The notes beneath the pieces were generated by a model that saw nothing but the letters and a program-made list of their open reading frames with translations, was not told where the DNA came from and did no database searches. A program made the position numbers and the translations under genes. This document shows positions 1 to 11,341 of a DNA stretch of 64,000 nt, in pieces; within the stretch, counting starts at the first letter, position 1, and each line of letters starts with the position of its first letter. The DNA is from Zingiber officinale (taxonomy: Eukaryota; Streptophyta; Magnoliopsida; Zingiberales; Zingiberaceae), in contig NC_055988.1 of NCBI RefSeq assembly GCF_018446385.1, positions 165,056,209-165,120,208 on the forward strand. Reading direction: 5' to 3'.

Positions 1-429
1 CATGAACTTTGTGTTTCTCACACATCTAAATTGTATGGTGGAAGACAAGGACCATGGCTGTCATAGTTCCTTTTAGGGAGACTGTCTGACTGTTTTTTAA
101 GCCATTTTTAATAACTGATCATAAGGAAGCAGGAGCAAGCAGAGGTGTCCATTACCTAGTTATTTGAAACATCTCAACCGTGGTGAGACAAGATGATGAG
201 CAATCCAATGCCGACTGACAATTGAATTGGAAGAAAAGAAGTTAGGAAGAGAGAGACAAGCTTGCCCTTATTTTGCTTATTATTTCAAGTTATGGTTATT
301 TTCATAAAATTTTGACATGGAATTAATGTCATATAAGTAGCCTCGTAGATTTGATATTTCTCTGTCATCCTGACTGTCAATTGAACTTTTAATGTTAAGG
401 TAAATCATTGACTGTTTTCTTTTCTCCAG

Positions 430-490
430 GTTCTATTTATATTGGGATAGAATTCTGTAAAAAGTTATGCGGCATTTCTATCATCAGAAG
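430..490 (+). CDS. UKL coding exon a
   Basis: Sixty-one bases between a pyrimidine-rich acceptor (ttttctccag) and donor gtatga. The exon begins with the last two bases of a Gly codon and encodes [20 protein letters not shown] plus the first two bases of the next codon. This is the start of the conserved UPRT-like block in plant UKLs. Confidence 0.85.
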
Positions 491-3400
491 GTATGATCTC
501 ATATCATGAGCAATTGATGGCCTTAAATTGTAATACCTAATTATTTTTGTCATATGCAATTCACACATTATTGCTGCTTAAAGCATTATCTGTGGCTCAA
601 TAAAATAAAGTCAGTTAGTACAATGACAAATTTGATCAGCGAAAATTTATAATATTCTTTTGGCTCCAAATGATATGTATGTCTACAAGCATGTCTATGT
701 GCAACTGTGTTGCTCAGGAAAAATTCTTGCACTATTTTGAGGAAAATGATGTAGCTCATAAATTCATTTCCTTGAGCAATAAAATAAATAAGAGGTAAAA
801 AGGAAATAGAGGAAAGAGGTGATAAGTGCCTTACAGAAAAAGTCCACTAAAAACTACCATGGATGCAAAGTTACTAGCAGGATTCTGTCTTGACAAATCA
901 GCATGTGTTCTGCATCTAGAAATTAGAAATGTCCAATCACCATTTTGTAGCCATTTTCCCTTGCTCATCTTCACCAGATACTTTCAACTACTGTGGTATT
1001 ATCCAAGCATTCTAAAAAATGCTTGATGCTATTATATTCAGACCTAGATTCTTGTTTTCTGGTTGTAGCACAGCTCATTTTGCTCTTCTTCATATGATCA
1101 AGTTCTTTTCTCTAAATGATGAAGATTCTCCTTGATTGATGATGTTTGATGACCCACCAACTTACACAAAGCAAATAGCCAAATGTTACAATGCAAAGCT
1201 AGCATCTTTAAGGGGAGCACCTTATTCATAGTCTTAATAGATTTGAGTGCTGACAACAAACAGTAGACAAACATGCTCCAATATGTTTTACTTATTCAAT
1301 GAAGTAGGCAGTTCATATGTTTTCAAAGGCTAACTGAAAGAAATTTATCCAGTTTTGCCAATGGATAGTAATGTGATATTTTAACTAGGTATATTTGTCA
1401 CTCTACAGAGGGGCATCTTTCATCTTTTATCTACATGATTAGATAATTTCGTAGTACTCCTGATATTCCCATGGGCTTAGTCTTCAATTGTCTTGCATTG
1501 TTTGGGTTTGAACTACCCTACAATCAGACAATTTAAGGTGTACCGTATGAAAACTTAAAATCTCTAATTGTCACAAGTATCTCTTATGCCACAGCTATGT
1601 TCATATCCTTCAAAAGATGCAGAAAATCTACGTCACCCTATCCATTTATCTGCTTCCCCTGTAAAAGGGTTTTGGAAGAGAATGACAGTAACTTGTCTTA
1701 ATTAATCTTAAAATATAATAACGGATAATAGGAGAGGAAGTTGGTGGAGTATGGAACAAAATATCAGCTTGGCATATGAGGAAGATTTCCAACTTGAAGA
1801 TTATCATTGCTGAAATAAGCTTGAGGAACACCTATGCTTTTAAAACATGTATATCTCTTTCTTTCTCTCTTTAGATGAATCGATGCAATGTGACCTCTAA
1901 ATTTTTAGACCGAATGTTAGAACTTAGAACTTTCAATTTTCCTACCTGCCTTATTTGCAGACTTCATAATTCCAGTTCAGCGGTGTTAATGAAGAAGATG
2001 ATACCCTTTATTAGCTGCCTGATTACTAGAACTCTCCCAAATCTACTGTTGATTAAAGAACAATTAGTGTTATATTATTTTTTATCATTTATATGATTTC
2101 TTTTTCATTGTTGGATGTATGTGTATTAATGGGGTCTATAGAGTATTTGTTTAATAACGTTGACTATTATTCTATTGTTAACACTCTCAGCTTTCTGGAA
2201 ACCCTAACACTCTACTGTTGAGATAGATACAATGAAATTGATAATGATGCAATAGATTAAGAAAAAAACAACATACTCACATGAGTGCAAACATTGTCTA
2301 CCTCAATTTCTCTGTTTCACATAAATGCTCAGTTATCCTGCTGTTGGACCTGAAACATCAATATTTCAATATTAATGTTCACTAGTGGTGAAAGTATGGA
2401 GACTGCTCTACGGGAATGTTGCAAAGGCATCAAGATTGGCAAGATCCTCATTCATAGGCAGGGGGATAGGGATCAACAGGTTTGCCTATTCCTCTAAATC
2501 TTCTAATGGATATTTTCTGATTGATGATTTGGCATTGTCTCTTTTAGTTAATTTACCACAATCTCCCAGAGGACATTGCAGATAGGAATGTGCTTCTTTT
2601 GGATCCTATACTAGGCACAGGTAGGTTTCTCTAAAACTAAAGGGTATCAACACAATGCTAAATATTATTTACAACTTATTTTTAGGCATAGTAGTCACTT
2701 ATTCTTAGGCATGGTAGTCGAGAATTTTATTATGCTTTTGATTTTTTTTCTTGCCAGGTTTGTTTGCAACAATTGATGGTTTGATTATTCTTCATCCAAT
2801 TGTAGTAAATATCTTGATAGCTTTTCACTTCTCAACTTGACTAGATTTGACTATGAATTTTGTGGTTTAGTTTCATGGTTTGTTTATTCATAGGAACTCG
2901 AGAAATGTATTTTTCATAGTATGAAATATTGTACCATGTTGGGCGGTACGGTCCAAACATATAATTCCAATAAATTAACAAATTCAATATTACTCGTTAT
3001 AGACAATGTTCGTTATATCACCTTGTCATATCTTGTCTATGAGTCCTACTCGACATAAACAATGTCTCCTGTATTGTTGTGTCAATCATGTCTATGAGAA
3101 TCATTTTATACCAACACTCAATGCCCCTTGACATGCCTATAATATAGGTCAAGATGGATTGAAATAATACTAATATTTTTTTTATAGCTCCTGCCCATAC
3201 AAGAAATGTCAAAACTACATCATTTTAGATGAAACACAAAGTCTGAACTTAAGTATGTAGTTGTCTTATCTTTTTTTTCCATCTCTTTTCTCTTTTTATC
3301 GCGTTAGGTTGCCAATCAGCGTTAAACTATGACAAATGTTTAATGAATGAATCCATTAAACTATTGTGCTAATGCTAGGTTGTTTCTCGAAAGGAAATTG

Positions 3401-6400
3401 TTGCAGGGTCCGACTGTAACATCTCGGTAAGGACTGCTACATTTCCAAAACTCGGGTGCAGTGATAAATATGCAAGAGTTCACATTGCAGGTCCGACTGT
3501 AATATATCGACAAGGACTACATCTCCATGAGAACTTGGATGGAGTGTTAAATAAGCAAGAGTTCTCACAGCATATGTTAGATAAGAACAAATATTATAAG
3601 AAAACTAATAGTCTAAAATTTGGAACATGAAATATAGGAACTCTCATTGGTAAAACAATTAAGGTAGTAGATATGATGATTAGGAGAAAAATTAGTATTT
3701 TGTGTGTATAAGAGACAAAATGAGTAGGCGAGAAGGCAAAGATGATAGAAAACTCATGTTTTAAGTAATGGTACATAGGAAAAAGTAAAACAAGAAATGA
3801 AGTGAGTATTGCTATAAATAATTTATTAATGGATGAAGTTGCAGTAGTTAGAAAGGGGATAGAATTATAACTCTCAAGATAGTAGTGATGAATGAAACTA
3901 TGAACATAATTAGGATATATGTACTTTAAGTAGGATTAGATAAAGATGCATTATCAAGGTCTTGGGACGACCTAGATAAAGTATTACAAAACTTTCTGCC
4001 AAATGAAATAATTTTTATCGGAGGCGAACTAAATGAGTATGTCAAAGTGAAAAGTGAGGAATATGAAAGAGTGCATGAGAATTATGGGTTTGGAACAAGA
4101 AATAAAGAAGGGAAAACTGTATTCGATTTTGTGATAGCATATGATCGTATACTAGCTAATTGTTTTTTAAGAAAAAAAATACTTATGACGTTCAAAAGTG
4201 GGAATAATAAATCACAAATTAACTTTCTTATGGATATAAAGATTTGTATCGATTGCAAGGTCATCCTTGGAGAAAACTTAACTATTCAACATAGGTTATC
4301 AATACAAAAAAAATATGAACGATTCCTAGAATTAAGTGGTGGATGCTACAAGATGGGAAACAAAACATATTTAAGGAGAATATAGAATTATAAGCATCAG
4401 GTGAAATATACGGCGACTCTAATACGACTTAGGATAAGATGATATCAAAGTTGAAAATAATAATCAAAAGTGTACTCGGTGAGTCAAAGGAGCATGTACC
4501 ACCAAGGAATTTTGGTGGTGGAATGAGAAAGTACATGAGAAAGTAAGGGAAAAAACGAAAAGGGATCATATATTTGTAAGAACGAGAAAAACTTTAAAAA
4601 ATACAATAGTCAAGAAAATGCTAAGAAAGTAGTGAATGAAGTAAAAAATATGAAATTTTTGAACGATTATATCGAAAATTGAATACAAAAGAAGGGAAAA
4701 AAGACATTTACAAAATAGCTAAAGTGAGAGAGACCAACATGTAAATATATTCAAATAAGATATGTTAAAGATGAATGTAATAAGGTACTAATAAATGATA
4801 GAGAAATAAAAAAGCGGTGGGAGATATATTTTTATCAACTTTTTAATGAACATTTAGATGACCAACTTATTTATGTAATTTAAGTAAGTCAAATGAGTAT
4901 AAAAATATAAATTTTTATCGTTGAATTCAAATTTCAGAAGTATAACAAACTTTAAATAAGATGCAAAATGGAATAGTCGTTGGACCAGATAATATTTTGA
5001 TAGAGGTATGGAGGGTAAGTACTATGCAAACGGGTATTAAATGAATTAGTCATATCATGAAACTTTGGAAAAAAGTAATAGAAAAAAAATTAAGGAGACC
5101 ATGATGACTGAAAATTAATTTGAGTTAATTCTGGGAAGGTCAACAATAGAAATTATATATCTTCTACAACTAATTGAAAAATATCGGGAGCAAAAACATC
5201 TACATATGGTATTTATTGATTTAGAAAAAGTTTATGATAGAGTTACAAGAGAAATTATATCGAGAATTCTAGAAAAGAGAAGTGTTAGCGTAATATATAT
5301 TGAACTAATTAAAATATATACGAGAATGTAACGACCAAATTGAAGCCTTCAAGCGGAATAACTAAAGCATTTCTAATAAAGATAGTGTTACATCAAAGTT
5401 CAACTCTAAGTCTCTATCTTTTTATACTAATTATGGATGAACTCACCTGACACATTCAATTACAGATGATATTGCTTTGATAGATGAGACACTTGAAGGA
5501 GTAAATGTTAAACTAAAATCTTAGCGTGAAACATTAGAAATGAAAGTTTTTAGACTTAGTAGAGTAAAGATATAATATATGAAATTTAAGTTTATTAATA
5601 TTAGACGTAATGAGACAATTATTAAGATAGGAGACAACAAGTTGTCTAGAAGTGAAAGCTTTAAGTATTTAGAATTATTTTTACAAAATGATGGAGGAAT
5701 TAAGAGAGATGTTTATGAATATGAGCAAGATGTTTGAAATGGAGGTTAGCGTCGGGTATTTTATATGATCGTAAAGTACCTCTAAAACTTAAAGGAAAGT
5801 TCTACAAAATAGGGGTTAGACCTACTATGTTATATGACGTTGAATGTTGGGCTATGATTTGAGCACATGAGTAAAAAATGGAAGTTGTAGAGATAAGGAT
5901 ATTAAGATAGATATGTAGACATATGACGATGAATAAAATAAGAAATGAGAACATTAAAGAGAAAGTCGTAGTTGCATCTATTGATGAAGATCTCCGAGAG
6001 ACGTTTAAGATGGTAAAGACATGTACTTCAGTTAGACGATATGAAACTATGACAAATACACACATCAAACGAGGAAAGGAAGACAAAAAAACTTAGTTAG
6101 CAATAATAAAATAAGATAAAATTTATTTAAATAAAGATGATGATGTAGTAGGGGGTAGAATGCAATGACGTAGAAAGATCCATATTGCCAACCCCACCTA
6201 GTGGAATAATGCTTGGTGTTGTCGTCATCCTTCTCTTTCTATTTGCACTTCATTATTGATACCATATATTCAAAATTGGAACTCCAACCGTTTGAGATTT
6301 TGAACATTAACATGGTTTGAAATCTCGTGTCGTGTATCAAGTGGCACAGTCAAAATGTATCATTCTAATAAATTACCAAAATCGAATATTGTTACCACAA

Positions 6401-7485
6401 CCTAATACTATTCAACACAAATAATCTATTTAGTGTCCTTTTGTAAATCATGTCAATAAGTATCGTGTTATACTCACATTCGACACTCTTAGACATGTTA
6501 CGAGATGTGTCCAGCTAAATTAAATAATATCTATTAGTTTTTGTAAATTTTGTCCGCACAATAAAATATTAAAATTGTAATATTCTAGATGAGATACAAA
6601 GTTTGAAGTTAGCTATATAATTGTATCCCCCCTCCCTCCCCCTCCCTCATTAATTCTCCACCAGCATCATATGTCAAAACAGAAAAAATATTATTCTGGT
6701 CAAAGTGTAAAACTTTCTCACGACTCAAGATTTTAAACATTGTTCTAGAGCTTGTTCGGTAATATATCCTTTGGATTGACACAACCACTGATTGGCACAT
6801 CTCAAGGAGAGAAGTTCAGCATACCATTAATTCAAGTAAGCTGAACTCTAAGAAGGGTTGCTAAGCTAGGACATCTCGTACATGCCCACGGTTTAAGTTC
6901 TTTAACAACTTAGTCTGCTATGAACCATCCATTCTATCTGAATTCTTTTGTAATTGATGAATGAGTATGCTTCCGCTACTAATCTTACCACAAATGACTT
7001 GTTACAAGTACAGTTGATCTTCAAGATGATGCAGTTTTCTTGTATATTCCTTTATATTTTTTGTTATCTCTTCTTTAAAACTATCAAGTTCATTGTGGTT
7101 CTTCCTCATCTCGTGCTGTACTTTATGATTGAAGGGAACACAGCTGTTCAAGCCATCTCCTTGCTACTGCAGAAGGGGGTACAGGAAAGTAACATAATAT
7201 TTCTCAACCTCATATCTGTGAGTCAGAGGATTGGTGATCAGTTCATATAATCTCCTCCTATCCTTCCGCTGATTGCTCTGTTTGTTCATATTTACGTAGT
7301 ACATCACATAGTCGTTAACCTGAAAATGTTACCAGGCTCCTCAAGGATTACATGCTGTCTGCAAAAGATTCCCAAGAGTCAAAATTGTGACATCTGAGAT
7401 AGAGTTGGGTTTGAATAGCAATTCCCAAGTTGTTCCTGGAATGGGAGAGTTTGGAGATCGGTATTTTGGCACAAATGACGACTAG
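430..7485 (+). CDS. Uridine kinase-like protein (UKL), UPRT-like C-terminal part; five exons, 5' end outside window
   Basis: Spliced gene with exons 430-490, 2386-2479, 2548-2620, 7135-7217 and 7336-7485. All introns are GT-AG and the reading phase is kept across every junction. The product matches the C-terminal uracil phosphoribosyltransferase-like half of plant dual-domain uridine kinase/UPRT proteins, which act in pyrimidine salvage (uridine to UMP; uracil plus PRPP to UMP). Visible signatures are [21 protein letters not shown], the PRPP loop [12 protein letters not shown] split by the long intron, and the C-terminal [13 protein letters not shown] before the stop at 7483-7485. The N-terminal kinase exons (P-loop) must lie upstream of base 1. 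No stop or frameshift interrupts the exons, so the gene is probably functional. In Arabidopsis most UPRT activity comes from a separate plastid enzyme, so this domain may be weakly active or regulatory. I am sure of the family, less so of the activity. Confidence 0.9.
491..2385 (+). other. UKL intron, 1.9 kb, nothing recognised
   Basis: AT-rich intron between exons a and b. No coding similarity, terminal repeats or RNA gene was seen on either strand. The short open frames here are chance frames. Confidence 0.6.
2386..2479 (+). CDS. UKL coding exon b
   Basis: Ninety-four bases after acceptor ttcactag. The first base completes a Ser codon begun in the previous exon, then [20 protein letters not shown] follows and the exon runs on to GDRDQQ. 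The donor is a less common gtttgc. The block [23 protein letters not shown] is highly conserved in the family. The intron that follows is only 68 bp. Confidence 0.85.
2548..2620 (+). CDS. UKL coding exon c (first half of PRPP loop)
   Basis: Seventy-three bases between acceptor ctcttttag and donor gtaggt. It encodes [20 protein letters not shown] then ILGT and the first base of a Gly codon. This carries the first half of the PRPP-binding loop; the loop is interrupted here by a 4.5-kb intron. Confidence 0.85.
2920..3290. repeat. Diverged repeat R1 in the UKL intron
   Basis: About 370 bp that can be aligned by eye, with many differences, to 6305-6655. Shared landmarks are tccaataaattaacaaattc, the atcatgtctat block and the terminal atgaaacacaaagtctgaac. 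The two copies are in the same orientation on either side of the LINE. The family is unknown. Confidence 0.45.
3400..6235 (+). mobile_element. RTE-type LINE, decayed, inside the UKL intron
   Basis: Non-LTR retrotransposon in sense orientation with the host gene. Broken frames read as an AP-endonuclease domain ([13 protein letters not shown] region near 4095, [14 protein letters not shown] near 4225) and a reverse transcriptase ([14 protein letters not shown] near 5205-5245, then [14 protein letters not shown] near 5630 and the [11 protein letters not shown] region near 5880). Many stops and frameshifts separate them and the fingers and YxDD region is badly eroded, so it is inactive. The 3' end (6190-6232) has the accccacctagtggaataa and cttggtgttgtcg sequence typical of plant RTE tails. 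The domain order gives the orientation; the start is approximate. Confidence 0.8.
3404..3563 (+). repeat. Two-copy tandem repeat (~80 bp) at the LINE 5' end
   Basis: Two diverged copies begin gcagggtccgactgtaacat and gcaggtccgactgtaatata and each ends in gcaagagttc. They lie just upstream of the endonuclease region and probably represent the element's repeated 5' UTR. Confidence 0.6.
6305..6655. repeat. Diverged repeat R2 in the UKL intron
   Basis: Partner of the repeat at 2920-3290, same orientation, sharing ttctaataaattaccaaaat and atgagatacaaagtttgaag. It ends in a C-rich run (ccccccctccctccccctccc) near 6627. Confidence 0.45.
7135..7217 (+). CDS. UKL coding exon d (second half of PRPP loop)
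   Basis: Eighty-three bases whose first two complete the loop Gly, followed by [20 protein letters not shown] and IFLNLIS, then a strong donor gtgagt. The phase matches exon c exactly, which shows that the 4.5-kb insertion-bearing intron still fits a normal splice. Confidence 0.85.
7336..7485 (+). CDS. UKL last coding exon
   Basis: After acceptor gttaccag the exon encodes [20 protein letters not shown], then [20 protein letters not shown] and DRYFGTNDD and a TAG stop. The [12 protein letters not shown] motif is the uracil-binding end of UPRT-type enzymes. The downstream 7486-7800 stretch is probably 3' UTR; an AG at about 7770 could start a further untranslated exon. Confidence 0.88.
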   Translation, partial: APQGLHAVCKRFPRVKIVTSEIELGLNSNSQVVPGMGEFGDRYFGTNDD

Positions 7486-9050
7486 GAAGCAATCTTCTCT
7501 AATAGAATCAAGAAGAGGCTCACTCAGAACCAAGAAAACTTCCAGTAAATGGTAAAACTTATTATTTTCTTTTCATTTTGCTTAAAATATCCTCAGTTTT
7601 AAATACCAGGAGATACTGTGTAAATGTCAAACTACTTAAATGGAAAAATCTTTTGATATTTAAGTATATCTTAAGATAATCGTAGATGTGAAACTAAATG
7701 GTAGGATTTTATCTTCTTCACTTAGATTTTAAAGATGTACATTAGTATGATGCGGCTGATATCTTTTGCAGGTACCGTAATTATTTTCCTTTCAAGTTCG
7801 ACAATAAAAGAGAGGTACCACACATTCTCTTTGCACCTTCGTGGCATTCCATATATTTATAGTAATTGATAATTGCAATGAATTTAACTATTGATCTTCT
7901 AGTCGATCAATTTTCTATCTGTATTTTATCAAGTTTCATGTGGATTTTTTTTTTAATTTTTTTTTATCAAGGTTCATGTGGATCTTATTTAAGTCTGTGA
8001 ATGTGCCTTTGTCAGGTAATCGAGTGTCCTGTGGCCTTGAGAGAAATTTCACATTAAAAAAAATCCATCTCTCTCTCTCTTCAAGAATTTGTTTTTTCAA
8101 TATTTTTTCAGAATATTTTTTAAATTTTTAGAAAAGTGCAAGGATACTGTAAAAATATGAGTTTTATTATATAATAGTGTTGAATTTTCTAGTTTTCTTT
8201 CACATATGTGAAAGACTTTATGTGAAGTTGAGTTTTGTCAGCAATAGTAAATTGCTATCAGATGAGTTTGAGGTCATAAGTTTAAGTTGTGAAAATAGTT
8301 TTTTTTAATGCAAAGTAAGATGGTGTATAATAAATTTAATGCGGTCTTTTTTTTCTCGTGATTTTACATCAATGGAAGTTTTGTGTACTAGATTGTACTT
8401 TAATGTGTGAAAGACGGGCTATCACATGGCACAAAGACCAAATGAGGCTTGCAAGGCACATACAAGGGCAATGTAACACTATGCTTCTTTGTAACCTTTA
8501 GTTGCTTGCTCTTTCATGGTCTCTGGTCACTAACTTGCAAGGCACTCATAAACTTTGTTAATAAGTATTATTTATGAATATGATTTAATTTAATTAAATA
8601 AATTATTTAGGATTATTTATTTAATTGAGATATATATATTGAAGGATGCGAATACAAAACTTATTTATCAACGTTTAGGTTACGTTATCCACAGTCAAAG
8701 GCTCTAAGTTTGAAAGATATGTGACCTAGGCAATTGTTAAAATACTCAAATAATTTCCTAAATACTTAGAATTCGAATCATAGCTACAGTGTACTACAAT
8801 ATTTTCTTTTCCAGTGGAATAAAAAATATGTCTTTGGCCGAGAAGTCACTCGTATTTTTGGATTTGCCTGATGACTGAATGAGGAGTCGTACTTTTGAAT
8901 TTACCTAGCCACCTCTGGATACCTAGAGTTTTTTTTTAAAAAAAAAAAACTCACTCATGAGAATTAGAGGATAAAATGAAATTTTCTAAGTTTTTCAGGA
9001 CTTCCTTATGATTTTAAAGCTAAAGGGTGGTTTGGAAAAAGCAAACATTT
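7486..9050. other. UKL 3' flank; no gene seen
   Basis: AT-rich sequence that should include the UKL 3' UTR. It contains a T/A palindrome (about 8929-8955) and short CT runs near 8065. No protein similarity, TIR or RNA gene was recognised. Confidence 0.5.
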
Positions 9051-9099
9051 TAGGGTGAAAATGAAAATTTTGGTACTCGTATTTTCGGTAAAAAAAAAA

Positions 9100-9409
9100 A
9101 AAAGCATAAAAGAGGTTTACCGATCGATCTTCTCCCCATCGCGGTCGTTTTCTCGCTCTCCTCTCCGGCGATCTCGTCTTCCAATCCTTCAGCCTTCCTT
9201 TCTAATCGCTCATCGAACGCTCCTCCCTCTCGATCTCAATCTCCTGCCACTGATCTCCAATACCTAAACCTTTATCCTACTCTATTCCTTTGATCTCCGT
9301 AGAGATCCCTCGGTTTCCTTTCGATTCGCTGCCTCTTTCGCCCTCGGAAACGCTAATCCGGCCTCTCGGGTCCGGATCTCTGCTTCTTACTACATCAGGT
9401 GCTGTGCGG
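9100..9409 (+). promoter_or_regulatory. Core promoter and 5' leader of the gene starting at 9410
   Basis: A sharp rise in GC and pyrimidine content starts after a TATA-like cataaaaga (about 9105-9113). It is followed by about 290 bp of CT-rich leader (tcttctccccatcgcggtcg and on), as is usual for plant 5' UTRs. It runs straight into the ATG at 9410. The transcription start is inferred, not seen. Confidence 0.5.
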
Positions 9410-9485
9410 ATGGCGAGCGGCAACGTGGATCTGCCGGATGATCCCTCCATCACAAAGCCGGTCGAGGAGGTGTGGGCCGGCAAAG
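9410..9485 (+). CDS. First coding exon of an unidentified gene
   Basis: ATG in a good plant context (ggatggcg) opens MASGNVDLPDDPSITKPVEE and VWAGK and ends at AAAG|GTGATC, a usable donor. The acidic start with an LPDD motif recalls the N-termini of some plant GYF-domain proteins, but this is weak. No second exon is recognised to about 12 kb, where intron-like AT-rich DNA and a SINE lie. The gene may have a very long intron or have lost its body. A longer overlapping frame from 9290 uses leader sequence and is less likely. Confidence 0.45.
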
Positions 9486-10029
9486 GTGATCCCCAAACCC
9501 TCCATTTTCTTTTAGGTTTCCCGATTTTTGTTAGCGGCTTCTGATTTCTTACATCCAGCCGGAAGTGTTTTTTTTTTTTTTTTAAGTTTAAAATGTTCTG
9601 CGTGTTTGAGTTTCGTTGTCCTCGTGCATCGTTGATTTATTGTGTTTTATTGAGTATTCAGGAGCAAAATAAGTGTGATATATATACAAAAAGAGTTACT
9701 TGTTTGAGTAACATTCCTTAGAGTTGCGCGTCTGTTTATAGCAGTAAATTAAGTGCTAATAGTTGATGCCTATCTTTTGAAGTATATTTTTTTTTTTTGG
9801 CTATTTTGTGATGTTTCTGGATTTTATTAGATGGTTGTGTTTATGGATCCATTATTTTTCTCTTGTAGATTCTCGTATTAATGGAAATGACGAGGGAAAT
9901 AGTTATATGGATTTTATCAGATTTTGTATAACTGCATCTATTATGAGTTTGATCATAGAAATGTATGCATAATCTCTATAAATCTTGTGTTTAAGTATTA
10001 TTTATTCTTCATATTTAGTTCTAGTAATT

Positions 10030-10410
10030 AATAAGATAGTGAGTTAGTGACATATAGTTTACGTACTCGGAGCAGTTCGCTTTCTCCGGGGAGGCTACTT
10101 GGCATCCTAACAATATTAGATTGCTAGAGACCATCCAACTTGATTGGTTGAAAGACCTAATGTAGGTCAAACATTTATGCTCATTGCAAAAAATATGCTC
10201 ATTGGTTGAAATACCCCTGCTAACCCTTCTCAGGACCAACACGGAGGAGGTAAATCATGATGACTGAGCCGGCAAGTGGCGGGGGGAGAGCAGACACGGG
10301 GTGCAGGGATTTTCCCCCCGCTAGCCCCGAGAATCGACCCAAAACCTTTTACGACAATCAACCTGCAACTTACCAACTCAGCTATGTCCATGGGGGTCAG
10401 GTTTCGCTAT
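10030..10410 (-). mobile_element. tRNA-derived SINE, minus strand
   Basis: Read on the minus strand from about 10405, the head has a perfect RNA polymerase III A box (TAGCTGAGTTGG, about 10376-10387). About 32 bases later comes a near-consensus B box (GGGTCGATTCTC, about 10332-10343). The body continues with the G/C-rich segment at 10257-10320 and an AT-rich end near 10030. The tRNA-like head, box spacing and overall length of about 380 bp fit a plant SINE. No clear target duplication was found, so the ends are approximate. Confidence 0.65.
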
Positions 10411-11156
10411 TCATGCTTGACTCTGGTGCTGAGGTTCAGGCAGCAAACTCTTTTCTTTCCTCATCTGATCATCTCTCTACTCGACTTTAGATAGAGTTTC
10501 TAGGGGTTTTATCGGTTAGCGTCTCCCTGATCTATCGTCACTCCGCCGTAGGAGGCATTGTCGTTGGGGATCCTCTTCGGTCCTTGCTTCGATCACCATG
10601 GTGATGCTAATATGCTTTTGATTATCAACGCATTTGTTTTTTTTTTCCTTCTGGATTTGCTTGTTTGTGCCAAACAAAGAGTTGCTTGATTCATTTGTTA
10701 TTCGATGCATTTGTTCCGTTCGTCTCCCTTTCAACAAACTCGAGTGATTTGGTTGAGAGTGAGTTAATTGAAGGTCATGAATAGAGCTCTGAGTTATTTC
10801 CTTGCATTATGCATAATGGATTGTTGATTTTGACGATGCTCTGAAATCTAAGGAGCCCTTGAGCGCGAAGCGAAATGAATATACCTGTGGAAAGTGTAGG
10901 CGGTAACCAGAGATCAGGATGCTCATGGTAGCACTAATTTATTATTGTTATTATTATTTTTTTTCAATTTTTGTCGTTAGATGTAAAGAATTTTGTTAAT
11001 TTTGTTAGACATAAAGATAAGTATATTTTTTTTTACTTCTCCAAACGGGGTGTTTCAATTTTGTCTTATAGAATTAACATTGGAGCACGTTTCTCTTATC
11101 TTTGAAATTCTGCTATTGGTTCATCCCATTATACCCTTATGGTTATTTATAGGCTG
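10411..11156. other. Intergenic or intronic DNA, nothing firm
   Basis: CT-rich leader-like stretch at 10480-10600, then AT-rich DNA. It may be intron of the gene starting at 9410. No coding similarity recognised. Confidence 0.4.
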
Positions 11157-11164
11157 CCTACATG

Positions 11165-11333
11165 GAGATGAGATCCTCTGTCCCGAAAATGTCATGTCCC
11201 CGTGTCCCAGCGCCGATCGGACGAACTAAATCACATCTCAAGGATGTAGTGTACATCATGAAAATGTCATAGCCATCCGATCAGTGCTGAGATACGAGGA
11301 CACGATATTTTCGGGACAGAGGATCTCATCTCA
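11165..11333. mobile_element. 169-bp foldback MITE with 8-bp TSD
   Basis: The ends are inverted repeats of about 55 bp. The left starts GAGATGAGATCCTCTGTCCC and the right, read in reverse complement, starts TGAGATGAGATCCTCTGTCC; both extend to a shared GATCGG. CCTACATG directly flanks both sides (11157-11164 and 11334-11341), giving an 8-bp target duplication. Eight base pairs suits hAT-derived MITEs; one extra mismatched base would suit Mutator. There is no coding capacity. Confidence 0.8.
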
Positions 11334-11341
11334 CCTACATG

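Noticed and set aside
4047..4385. 112-codon open frame as a separate gene
   Set aside because: It reads as part of the LINE endonuclease region and is continuous with the decayed LINE on both sides.
6609..6800. 63-codon minus frame
   Set aside because: It lies in the intron repeat with a C-rich run; no similarity and no splice context.
8929..8955. T/A palindrome as a terminator hairpin
   Set aside because: Bacterial-type terminators do not apply in a plant nuclear context, and the stem is only homopolymer T and A.
10257..10494. Two overlapping open frames
   Set aside because: They fall over the tRNA-like head of the SINE on the opposite strand and show no protein similarity.
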